DNA of 64,000 nt from Agapanthus africanus (GCA_030015575.1 CM057342.1:263586867-263650866), one strand, 5' to 3'. Shown: positions 10,773-20,000, numbered from the stretch's first letter. Program-made: numbers and translations. The notes: generated by a model not told the origin, from the letters alone.

Positions 10773-12379
10773 ATCTCCTACTTGCACTAAAGGCCTGTAA
10801 TTGGCGAACCGAATACCCAATGTCTGCTCTAAGGCCAGCTGCCGGCGTACCGCATACCCAACATCTTAAAAAGTCATTCGAACTGCACTTGAGGGAGGGA
10901 ATTTGTAAATGGATCCGCCGTGTTTTCTTTAGTGTCCACTCTCCGTATCTCGATCTCCTGGCGATCAATGATCTCCCTGATCAGGTGATACCGCCTTATG
11001 ATGTGTCTGGATTTCTAATGGGACTGTGGTTCCTTCGCTAAAGCTATAGCCCCATTGTTATCACAATACAAAGGTATCGGATCAAAAATGGACCCGAACC
11101 ATCTGAAGTTCAGCAATGAACTTCTTCATCCAGACTGCTTCTTTTGTGGCATCGCTTGCAGCAATGTATTCAGCCTCCATCGTTGAGTCCACGATGGTGT
11201 CCTGTTTGGAACTCTTCCAACACACCGCCCCACCGTTGAGGGTAAACACAAAACCCGAGGCAGACTTGCTATCATCCTTGTCACTCTGAAAGCTGGAATC
11301 GGTAAAGGACTCGACCCTGAGGTCTTCATTACCAAAAACCAAGAACATCTCCTTAGTCCTTCTCAGGTACATGAGAATGTTCTTTACTGGTGTCCAATGG
11401 TTCTCACATGGGTTTGACTGATACCAGCTCACCACTCTTAGCGCGTAAGCTACATCTGGTCTTGTACATAGCATCACATACATTATAGATCTTACCGTCG
11501 AAGCGTAAGGTATAGTGCTCATGCGAACCGTCTCCTCATCAGTCTTGGGAGACATCTCCTTGGAAAGGATGATTCCGTGCAATGCGGGTATGTTACCATG
11601 CTTGGAATCTTCCATAATAAATCTTTTTAGTACGATCTCTATGTACCTGGACTGCAAAAGTCCTAATAATCTCTTGGATCTATCTCTGCAGATCTTGATC
11701 CCTAGAATGTACGAGGCATCACCTAGGTCCTTCATGGAGAACCTATGTGATAAGAACTTGACTGACTGTAGCATAGGAATATCATTTCCTATCAAAAGAA
11801 TGTCGTCCACGTACAAGACTAGGAATACGACAGTTTGTCCTACAATCTTCTTATAAATACATGGCTTATCCTCGTTTTTGATGAAGTCAAATTCCTTGAC
11901 TGTTTCATCAAAAATAGATGTTCCAGCTCCGCGATGCCTGCTTTAATCTAAATGGATTTGAGCAACTTTCACACCTTCCTGTTGCTCCCACTGTCTACAA
12001 AACCTTCTGGCGGATCCATATAAACGCACTCTTCCAAACTTCCGTTTAGAAAAGCCGTTTTTACGTCCATCTGCCAGATCTCATAGTCATAGAAGGAAGC
12101 AATGGCAAGTAGGATCCGAATGGATTTGAGCATAGTCACTGGAGAAAAGGTTTCATCATAGTCCACACCTGGTCTTTGATGAAAACCTTTTGCAATGAGT
12201 CTAGCATTATAAGTTTCCACCTGCCCATCTACACCAAATTTCCTTTTGTAGATCCATTTGCATCCAACGGGTTTTACCCTAGGTGGAGCAATATCCAAGA
12301 TCCACACTTTATTGGTGTATATGGACTCTATTTCGGATTGCATAGCATCCAGCCACATATCAGAGTCCCTACTGATAAT
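10773..12379 (-). pseudogene. Element B pol, RT and RNase H part
   Basis: Minus-strand frames at 11082-11816 and up to 12379 encode a good match to the J RT and RNase H: QMDVKTAFLNG near 12060, an intact YVDD at the start of the 11082-11816 frame, TDSSFQ and EAEYIAASDA of RNase H. The two frames are joined through a frameshift between about 11817 and 11968, and the C-terminal end is damaged, with a 60-bp-scale loss and a short tandem duplication at 10795-10870. The 5' side ends abruptly at 12379 where J is inserted; the five bases ATAAT (12375-12379) are its target duplication. Not a working gene, but less decayed than the pol of C, H or I. Confidence 0.9.
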
Positions 12380-14480
12380 TGTTAGTGTATATGCCCTAGA
12401 GGCCATTACTGTATCATACTAGTATGTATATTACTTGATGGAAGCTTGGGATATTCACAGTTGTACAGACAATCTTGCTCAATATAATAGTATGCTACTT
12501 GGTTTGTCTCTGCTTTAATGTGTACATGTGTGTTTATTTATTATATCACCTATACGCATTAGTAGAGCCCTTAGGATCTTTGCTTGATTACCGGCGTTGT
12601 GATGGCGATCACACTCGTGGGGGCTGGGTAATCTACAAGCACATCCTTATACACGTCCCTAGTCGTGGGAGTATCGAGATAGGGCATCGATACTCCGGAG
12701 TAGACTAGCGTATGCGCTTCTCATCCCAGCACGGGAGACGGTCTGTCCCACAGCCGTCGGTACGTCGTACTTGAGATAGTATGCGGGTGCTCGTTGGGTT
12801 ACGAGTACACTGGACAGGACTCGTCGGGAACTGATGGTTGGTATTAAACCTATCGTCAGTTATCAGTTCCCAGGTGACATGAGTACAGCTTAGTCCGCTG
12901 ACTTGACACTGTCACTTCGCCTCGAGTGTGTTCCCACTGTTCTTTGATTGCTACCCTACCACGGCTCTTCTGAGTCGTGCAAACAGGTAGTAGTTGGGAG
13001 CAGTCCCGAAGCACTTGGAGGCAGTGACGGTTAGACAGGATTCGTCTCTCCCGGTATTGGGGGTTGACATCGCGCTGTGTCTAGGAGAGCCATTACACAA
13101 GTAGTCCCAGGCCAGGGCAAGCGAGATATACTGGTAGGTTCCAGTGCTATCTCAGGGTGTTCTGGGCTTCACTCCGACATGACTTGTACCGCTATTAGGG
13201 GTCTGACGCTTTCCGCCCCCCTAGGCCCGACATGTGATGTATCAGACGAACAGACCGGACTGTACGGAGAATGTCACATTCAGACTCAGTAGGAGTTCAG
13301 ATGGGTTTAACCTCGTCAGTCTTCTTATCGGCATCTACCTGGGGACCGTTACGCACAGCTAGTGCCGCTTGTGGTCTGTGGTTAAACCCACTGCCAGCGT
13401 AGTGTCGAGTCTTTAGAGTCCCACACAGAGGGTATTCGCCTCTGGGCAAAATAGAGTAGAGGTCGCATGGTTTTGCGACAGGGTTCGTTCTCATCCGCGC
13501 ACTTGTGCACGTTTGGAGTCCGGACGGATATTGCTAGCGGGCTCTGTTTTGAGCCGGATACTGGTATATGTTTTGGGGTTACTTTTATCTCTCAGTATTC
13601 ATGTTCCTCGGAACAAGAATGCAGGTGTGTATGCACAGATGTTTGAGGCGGAAGAAGAGGTTTTTCATTAGGGTTTCGGAACCGGTGCGCATGCACAGTT
13701 GACAGTCGTTTTTTTCCAAACCCTAATGAATTAGTGAGATATCAATTAATAATAGTAATTAAATGATATTATGTTATGGTTGGTTTTGTTGACTTGTTGA
13801 CCATGGTTGACTTGTTGACCATGGTTGAATGTTTGACCATCATCATTACTTTGCAAGGATGCTCCTTGATTCTTGCTTACATTTCATTTAATGAAGTATG
13901 ATAGTGGTCATTCCAAAACAACCATCAACTATTCTCATTTGAATTATTATTATTTAGATAATTCTTTTTCTTTTTGATATGGTTGCAAAAAGAAAAAGAG
14001 AGAGCTCATTCTATCATATTGATTCTCTCTCCTCACTTCATCTTCTTCCTCCTCTTGTTCAAGGAGAGCAAATCTCATGAGTTGAGAATCATCTCCTTGA
14101 AGATAAAACACCCCTAAGCACACTCTACTCACTCTAAGGTAGAAGGTCTAGCAAGCCGAATACCTTAGTTCTCTCAAGATCGAGAAAGGAGCCCAAGGAT
14201 GAAGCCCTCAGGTGGATCTATCTTCGGCAAAGAGGAGATGAGGAGGGAAAGCCATTCAAGCTACTACAAAGAGCAAGAAAGAAGAAGAACAACAAGAAGA
14301 GAAGGAGTTCAAGTTGAGGTATAACCACTTTGCATAGTAGTTAACTCTTCTTTGCTAGTATGCTAGTCTAGTTTAGCAAAGATCCGGCTTTTACGGTCCA
14401 TGTTACAAAGTTTAGAAAAAATTTTGTTTTACCGTTTCCGCATCCCCGAAAGTACCGGGAGAGGTAACGTGGACCTAACA
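12380..14480 (+). repeat. Element J 5' LTR
   Basis: 2101 bp, TGTTAGTGTATATG to GTGGACCTAACA. It aligns end to end with 20013-22113. It holds a W-box cluster (13789-13838) followed by a TATA-like AT-rich stretch near 13945, then a pyrimidine-rich transcribed-looking part. No reading frame of note. Confidence 0.96.
13789..13838 (+). promoter_or_regulatory. W-box cluster in J 5' LTR
   Basis: Five TTGACT/TTGACC sites within 50 bp (13789, 13797, 13807, 13815, 13833), four of them in two direct-repeat units. W-boxes bind WRKY factors, which respond to wounding and pathogens. The same cluster is in the 3' LTR at 21422-21471. Function inferred. Confidence 0.55.
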
Positions 14481-14481
14481 G

Positions 14482-14494
14482 TGGTATCAGAGCC
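14482..14494 (+). other. Element J primer binding site
   Basis: TGGTATCAGAGCC, complementary to the 3' end of initiator tRNA-Met, one base after the LTR. Confidence 0.95.
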
Positions 14495-14693
14495 TAACTA
14501 AACTTAAACTAGCTTTGTAGTAAAGTGTATGGAAGTTCGATCGAGAAAAATCGCAAAACCGGGAAAAACCAAAACCCTAAGTTTCTGTTGAATTTTTTTT
14601 TGCTCAAAATGAAAAAAGTTTTACTCCTAAAATAGGCTCAGGGTTTTGTGAGAACACCCATGAAAAACGATCACATGATTCCTCCAAAACGCC

Positions 14694-14733
14694 GCGGTTC
14701 CGCGACAATGGGTGGCATAGGCCGCGGAACCGC
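14694..14733 (+). other. GC-rich palindromic hairpin near primer site
   Basis: Arms GCGGTTCCGCG (14694-14704) and CGCGGAACCGC (14723-14733) pair over 11 bp across an 18-nt loop, and each arm is itself nearly self-complementary. Equivalent hairpins occur in D (6454-6500), H (59387-59433) and, weaker, in C (30283-30325) and I (48712-48757). Confidence 0.6.
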
Positions 14734-15436
14734 CGCCGTTTGCTTTCTTCTTGTGGTCCTGTTTCGTGCAGTGTGCTTCTGGTAGGATTTTGGGATTTTT
14801 AAGATATGTCATTTGTGCCCAGTTTTTCCAGAAAAGAAATTTGCTTTTGGGGGCCTATAAATCCGTATTTTTATCGAACTTCACTACACTTTGACTATGT
14901 TGGTTATATCTGTGATGTTTATATGTATTGAACGTCGGCTAATCGCTATAAGTCGATTAGTCGGGGTTATACATCTCTGTGATCTGTGTTTGATATTGGA
15001 ATGTGTATATGAATGTATTGGACTGTCGCGGGTGAATAGCCGGAGTGGATGTGAGATGAGCTTTTGTTTTTCTTTCATTCATTTGTAATATGTAAATTGA
15101 TGTAATAATATTATTTGTATGGCCGCACAACCGGGTCGGGGTTGTAGCCGTCATTGTATAATTCTTTTTACTATTTTTGCTCCTAGGATAGACCCATGGA
15201 GGGGTGCACAAACTACCGGGTACTTGGCAGGTAGTTTGCCGCACCCGTAGGGGTCTTAGGTGGGGTTTTGGCTATTCACCGCGACCGTGTAATCCGCTTT
15301 TCGTTGCAGGATCGAACGGATTGCGGATTCCTAGTATATCCAATGTTTTCATCTGTGATCTGTAATGTCTATCATTGCTTTACTATTTAGGCGTTGCTTA
15401 TGTTTTACAGCCGCGCTAGCCCAGCCCCCGCTCTGT

Positions 15437-15457
15437 CGTTAGTTAAGTAACCTAACG
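15437..15457 (+). other. CGTTAG leader hairpin
   Basis: CGTTAG (15437-15442) pairs with CTAACG (15452-15457). Counterparts: I 50446-50466 with the same stem, C 28610-28632 (CCATTAG:CTAATGG), F 40265-40287 (CCGTAAG:CTTACGG), H near 57680 with one wobble pair, B 34184-34202. Confidence 0.55.
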
Positions 15458-15656
15458 GGTGATGACGGGACCCCGTGGCGAATGCGAATGGCATAAGCGT
15501 ACGTCATATTTTGGTTGTTTTCTGTAATGGTAGGATTTAAATGATGGGACGCATTAAAAGAACTAATGCAAGAAAATAAACCTAAAAGACGTTGTTGGAA
15601 CAAGTTTTTCAAAAGGCTGTTATTACAAGGACGTTCATCTTTTTGTTTTGCATCGA

Positions 15657-15733
15657 GGTATTCGGTTATGAATGCCCAGCACCTCAATCGACGAGGCAAG
15701 GGCCGAGATCCCTTCATCGGGAGTGACCCCTTG
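15657..15733 (+). other. Paired-hairpin RNA module, copy 1 (J)
   Basis: Hairpin A: GGTATTC (15657-15663) with GAATGCC (15670-15676), one G-U. Hairpin B: CAAGGG (15697-15702) with CCCTTG (15728-15733), enclosing a fixed CCGAGA/GUGAC internal loop and an inner TCCC/GGGA stem. The outer stem differs from copy 2 but pairs fully. Confidence 0.65.
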
Positions 15734-15795
15734 GACAAAAGGTTTGCGTCAGGGTAATAACTTCACCATAGTCGATTATTCTTGCTTTGCATCGA

Positions 15796-15873
15796 GGTAT
15801 TCATCTTACGAATACCCAGCACCTCACTCGACGAGGAAAGAGCCGAGATCCCTTCACAGGGAGTGACCTCTTT
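15796..15873 (+). other. Paired-hairpin RNA module, copy 2 (J)
   Basis: Hairpin A: GGTATTC (15796-15802) with GAATACC (15810-15816), 7 bp perfect. Hairpin B: AAAGAG (15837-15842) with CTCTTT (15868-15873), with the same internal loop sequences as copy 1. Confidence 0.65.
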
Positions 15874-16025
15874 AGCAAAAGTTTTCGCCACTATGTTTTC
15901 AAAAGGATGTATCACGTTCCTTCAACGATATCAAGTTCATTACGTTAACGGGTTTTTCGCCAAAAACCCAGCCGTAGCCCTCCGTCGTTTCGGATAATTA
16001 ATACTTAGTATTCGTGCTGCGTTTG

Positions 16026-16220
16026 TTGATTATTCGTCAAGACACAGTGAACGGTAGCTGAGTAGTAATTTTCTGTTGCACTAAAAGTTGCGATTGGTTA
16101 GGACGGTCGCATGATTTTGTTGATTATTCGTCAAGGATCATGCGGGCGGGTCTAATGCAATCCTGGATAACGACGGGTTGAACTTGACTAGGACCTTTTT
16201 ATTTGTTGATTATTCGTCAA
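16026..16220 (+). repeat. Triple hairpin repeat TTGAT-TATTC-GTCAA (J)
   Basis: Three identical 15-mers at 16026-16040, 16120-16134 and 16206-16220, inside a common context TTTG..AAG. In RNA each folds as a 5-bp stem (with one U-G) and a 5-nt UAUUC loop. Other elements have the same three-fold array with a different loop. Confidence 0.7.
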
Positions 16221-16692
16221 GGTCACTTGGGTCCTAGGGGCGAAAACCACATCGGGAGTTTCAAAAGAACTGAAACTTGCAGATTTAGCATACCTTCTGA
16301 AGTGTGGTAACTAGAGTGGATTCCGTCTAGGTTATCACACAATGACAGTTGGATCCCGATCCCACTGATGAGTTGGATTACTCTCGGGAGATTATTTCAC
16401 TTAACGATCAATGCTATAAACCTAGTAGGTGTCTAGAAAGGTGTCAGCGGGGCTACGCCCCCAGGGAAAAGAGGTTCTTGAATTAAGGAACTTCGCGAAA
16501 GCGTTGGAAAACCTCCCTCGAAGTACCGACACTAGCCTGGCTGAAAGGTTAAGCAAGTATTGTGACGTGAATTAAAATCCTGACTAGTTCTTCTTTTAAA
16601 AGGTTTTAAGAAGAATTTGAGTAAACAATGGGAGACATCCTGGTTAGATAAATTAATAAACCAATCTAATCTTGCAAGAGCATACCCTGAGT

Positions 16693-16714
16693 ATTTCTTT
16701 TCTCCCTCTCCAGG
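16693..16714 (+). promoter_or_regulatory. Splice-acceptor-like pyrimidine tract before pol
   Basis: A run of pyrimidines ends in CCAGG 36 nt before the first pol ATG. The same TTCTCTCTCTCCAGG pattern precedes pol in B, H and I (C has CTAG, F is altered). It resembles a plant 3' splice site; whether it is used cannot be seen. Confidence 0.4.
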
Positions 16715-16749
16715 CAGCAACCTTTTCACACCCTAATCAAGATAATAAA

Positions 16750-19700
16750 ATGTATCGCTTGACCGATCCGAATTCTTATTCGGGACTGGGGAAAGTTGGT
16801 TCAGCTCTAACTTGTGACAACAGTCATGAATATGAGAAAGGGAAAGAGGATTGTATGGATTTCCAGGATACCCAGTCGAAGAAGAAGCATGGTTTTGCAT
16901 CTACTTCAGGTGTTCTTGTAATTGAGAACTGTTTTACGGTCAGCCCTACCTCCTGGGTACTTGATACCGGATCAGGATCTCATATCTGTAATTTATTGCA
17001 GGGACTGAGAAAAAGTAGGAAAGTTGCACCGGGTGATATGTCGCTCAGAGTAGCGAACGGAGCACAAGTTAATGCGGCAGCCGTCGGTGAATATCACCTA
17101 GTATTGCCAAATGGCAAGACTATGATTTTGAACGATTGCTACTATGTACCCTCCATGGTTTGCAACATCATATCAGTTTCTTTACTCGATAAAGATGGAT
17201 ATGACTTTGTTCTTGAAAAGAATATCATGAACATTTACCTTTATAAGGTACTGGTTGCAGAGGGTACACTGTGTAATGGTATCTACGTTCTAAATCAGAA
17301 TACAGTTCTCAACATACAAAACACACGCAAGAGGAAGAATTCAGATACAAATGAATCCTACTTGTGGCATTGTAGACTTGGTCATATCGGAGAGAAAAGA
17401 CTGAGTAAGTTGCATAAAGATGGACTTTTAGATACGTTCGATTTTTCATCTTATGAAACTTGTCAGTCTTGTCTCAAAGGGAAGATGACCAAATCTCCGT
17501 TCACCGGACATGGAGAGAGAGCAGCAGAGCTCTTGGGACTCGTACATAGTGATGTATGTGGTCCGATGTCTATACATGCAAGGGGTGGGTTCTCGTACTT
17601 CATCACATTCACTGACGATCTCTCTAGGTTCGGATATGTGTATCTATTGAAACACAAATCTGAAGCTTTTGAGAAATTCAAGGAATTCAGAAAGGAAGTA
17701 GAGAACCAGACAGGCAAAAGTATCAAGATCCTCCGGTCTGACAGGGGAGGGGAGTACTTAAGCACGGAATTCCTAGATTACTTAAAAGAGAATGGTATTC
17801 TCTCTCAACTTACTCCTCCTTATACACCACAGCACAACGGTGTATCGGAGCGGAGGAATCGTACCCTATTGGATATGGTTCGCTCCATGATGAGTAGTGC
17901 TGAGTTACCTCTTTCATTCTGGGGACATGCGCTTCAGACAGCGGCATACCTCTTGAATCAAGTTCCGTCCAAATCTGTGCCTACAACTCCGTATGAAATA
18001 TGGAGCAGTAAGAAACCATGTCTGAAGTTTATTAAGATATGGGGTTGTCCGGCCTATGTGAAAACACAGAAACCGGACAAGTTAGAGGCACGGTCAGTTC
18101 TCTGTAAATTTGTGGGATATCCTAAAGACTCACTAGGATATCTGTTCTACCACACTGAGGAACAGAAGGTGTTTGTATCTCGCCACGCCACCTTCTTAGA
18201 AAGGGAGTTTCTTGCAAAAGAAACTAGTGGGAGTTCGGTAGAACTGGAAGAAATTCAGCGACCACAAAATATAACTGAAAATTTGGAGGAACCGCTAGAT
18301 TCTATAACCCCAGACGAACCTCAGCCACTCCGCAGATCTGGTAGGATTTCTCATCCGCCCGAGAGATACTACGGTTTTCTCATAGACGGGGATCGAGAGA
18401 ATTGCATCTTGGAAGAAGATGACCCTACCAGTTTCAGGCAGGCCATTATCAGTAGGGACTCTGATAAGTGGCAGGAAGCAATGCAATCTGAAATGGAGTC
18501 CATGTACGCCAATAAAGTGTGGACCTTGGATATTGCTCCACCTGGGGTAAAACCCGTTGGATGCAAATGGATCTACAAAAGGAAACTTGGTGCAGATGGG
18601 CAGGTGGAAACCTATAAAGCTAGACTCGTTGCAAAAGGTTTTCGTCAAAGACCTGGTTTGGACTATGATGAAACTTTTTCTCCGGTAGCTATGCTCAAAT
18701 CCATTCAGATCCTACTTGCCATTGCTGCCTTCCATGACTATCAAATCTGGCAGATGGATGTTAAAACGACTTTTCTAAACGGTTGTTTGGAAGAGTGCGT
18801 TTACATGGATCAACCAGAAGGTTTCGTAGACAGTGGGAGCAGCGGAAAGGTGTGCAAGTTGCTTAAATCCATTTATGGATTAAAGCAGGCATCGCGGAGC
18901 TGGAACATCTGTTTTGATGAGGCAATCAAGGAATTTGATTTCATCAAGAACGAAGATGAACCCTGTGTTTATAAGAAGATTGTAGGACGAACTGTCGTAA
19001 TCCTAGTCTTGTACGTGGACGACATTCTTTTGATAGGAAATGATATTCCTATGCTACAATCGGTCAAGCTATTTTTGTCAAAAAGGTTCTCCATGAAGGA
19101 CCTGGGTGATGCCTCGTACATTCTGGGGATCAAGATCTATAGAGATAGATCCAAGAAACTGTTGGGAGTTTCGCAGTCCAGGTACATAGAGACCGTACTA
19201 AAGAGATTTAGTATGGAGGATTCCAAGCGCGGTAACATACCCGCATTGCACAGAATTACCCTCTCCAAGAAGATGTCTCCTAAGACTGACGAGGAGAGGG
19301 TTCGCATGAGCACTATACCCTACGCTTCGGCGGTAGGATCTATAATGTATGCGATGCTATGTACAAGACCAGATGTAGCTTACGCGTTGATCACGGTAAG
19401 CCGGTATCAGTCAGACCCAGGGGAGGACCACTGGACAGCAGTGAAGAACATTCTCAAGTACCTGAGAAGGACTAAGGAGATGTTTCTGGTTTACGGTAAT
19501 GGAGACCTCAGGGTCGAGTCCTTTACCGATTCAAGCTTCCAGAGTGACAAAGATGACAGCAAGTCTGTCTCGGGTTTTGTGTTTACCCTCAACGGAGGGG
19601 CGGTATGTTGGAGGAGTTCCAAGCAGGATACCGTCGCAGACTCGACGATGGAGGCTGAATACATTGCTGCAAGCGATGCCGCAAAAGAGGCGGTCTGGAT

Positions 19701-19998
19701 TAAGAAGTTCTTTAGTGAACTTCAGGTGGTTCCGTCCATTGTTGACCCAATACCTTTGTATTGCGATAACAATGGGGCTATAGCTTTAGCAAAGGAACCA
19801 AGGTCCCATCAGAAATCCAGGCACATCTTAAGGCGGTATCACCTGATCAGGGAGATCATTGATCGACAGGAGATCGAGGTGCGGAGAGTGGACACAAAGG
19901 ACAACACTGCGGACCCGTTCACGAAGGCTTTACCCCAGACTCAGTTCGAGCGGCTGATCGAGATGATAGGTCTTCGATACGCCAGTACATGGCCTTAG
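16750..19998 (+). CDS. pol: Element J Pol polyprotein (protease, integrase, RT, RNase H)
   Basis: A single open frame of 1082 codons. The frame stays open upstream to about 16672 but without ATG; the first ATG is at 16750, ten codons after the position where C and H have their ATG (here TTT). Order of domains, numbered from that ATG: a short N-terminal tail, aspartic protease LDTGSGSH (Asp72), GAG-pre-integrase with the HHCC zinc site (His207, His212, Cys238, Cys241), integrase core D,D35E (Asp268, Asp331, Glu367), a linker with QPLRRSGR, RT with QMDVKTTFLNG (Asp670) and YVDD (755-758), and RNase H with TDSSF (Asp927) and EAEYIAASDA. It would cut the polyprotein, copy RNA to DNA and insert it. 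The usual copia Gag with CCHC knuckle, expected in frame before the protease, is absent. Similarity is to the Angela/Tork group from memory. The stop at 19998 is 14 bases before the 3' LTR. Confidence 0.95.
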   Translation: MYRLTDPNSYSGLGKVGSALTCDNSHEYEKGKEDCMDFQDTQSKKKHGFASTSGVLVIENCFTVSPTSWVLDTGSGSHICNLLQGLRKSRKVAPGDMSLRVANGAQVNAAAVGEYHLVLPNGKTMILNDCYYVPSMVCNIISVSLLDKDGYDFVLEKNIMNIYLYKVLVAEGTLCNGIYVLNQNTVLNIQNTRKRKNSDTNESYLWHCRLGHIGEKRLSKLHKDGLLDTFDFSSYETCQSCLKGKMTKSPFTGHGERAAELLGLVHSDVCGPMSIHARGGFSYFITFTDDLSRFGYVYLLKHKSEAFEKFKEFRKEVENQTGKSIKILRSDRGGEYLSTEFLDYLKENGILSQLTPPYTPQHNGVSERRNRTLLDMVRSMMSSAELPLSFWGHALQTAAYLLNQVPSKSVPTTPYEIWSSKKPCLKFIKIWGCPAYVKTQKPDKLEARSVLCKFVGYPKDSLGYLFYHTEEQKVFVSRHATFLEREFLAKETSGSSVELEEIQRPQNITENLEEPLDSITPDEPQPLRRSGRISHPPERYYGFLIDGDRENCILEEDDPTSFRQAIISRDSDKWQEAMQSEMESMYANKVWTLDIAPPGVKPVGCKWIYKRKLGADGQVETYKARLVAKGFRQRPGLDYDETFSPVAMLKSIQILLAIAAFHDYQIWQMDVKTTFLNGCLEECVYMDQPEGFVDSGSSGKVCKLLKSIYGLKQASRSWNICFDEAIKEFDFIKNEDEPCVYKKIVGRTVVILVLYVDDILLIGNDIPMLQSVKLFLSKRFSMKDLGDASYILGIKIYRDRSKKLLGVSQSRYIETVLKRFSMEDSKRGNIPALHRITLSKKMSPKTDEERVRMSTIPYASAVGSIMYAMLCTRPDVAYALITVSRYQSDPGEDHWTAVKNILKYLRRTKEMFLVYGNGDLRVESFTDSSFQSDKDDSKSVSGFVFTLNGGAVCWRSSKQDTVADSTMEAEYIAASDAAKEAVWIKKFFSELQVVPSIVDPIPLYCDNNGAIALAKEPRSHQKSRHILRRYHLIREIIDRQEIEVRRVDTKDNTADPFTKALPQTQFERLIEMIGLRYASTWP

Positions 19999-20000
19999 TG

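Larger units (their letters stand above)
14495..16749 (+). other. Element J structured leader in place of gag
   Basis: 2.25 kb between primer site and the first pol ATG with no frame above about 70 codons and no CCHC knuckle. It holds, in order, a GC-rich palindromic hairpin (14694-14733), a CGTTAG:CTAACG hairpin (15437-15457), two copies of a paired-hairpin module (15657-15733, 15796-15873), three copies of a 15-nt hairpin (16026-16220), a polypurine-like GTGGGAG-type stretch with a hairpin (16627-16671) and a pyrimidine tract ending in CAGG (16693-16714). The same order of hairpins is found in most leaders of C, D, H and I, partly in B and F. Confidence 0.75.

Noticed and set aside
16026-16220. 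The three regularly spaced short repeats as a CRISPR-like array or a satellite
   Set aside because: Only three units, unequal spacing of 94 and 86 bp, plant retrotransposon context; the intervening DNA is conserved between elements.
16672-16749. Starting the J Pol at 16672
   Set aside because: That position is TTG, and the stretch up to 16749 has no ATG; it includes the pyrimidine tract and CAGG found before pol in the other copies. 16750 is the first ATG.
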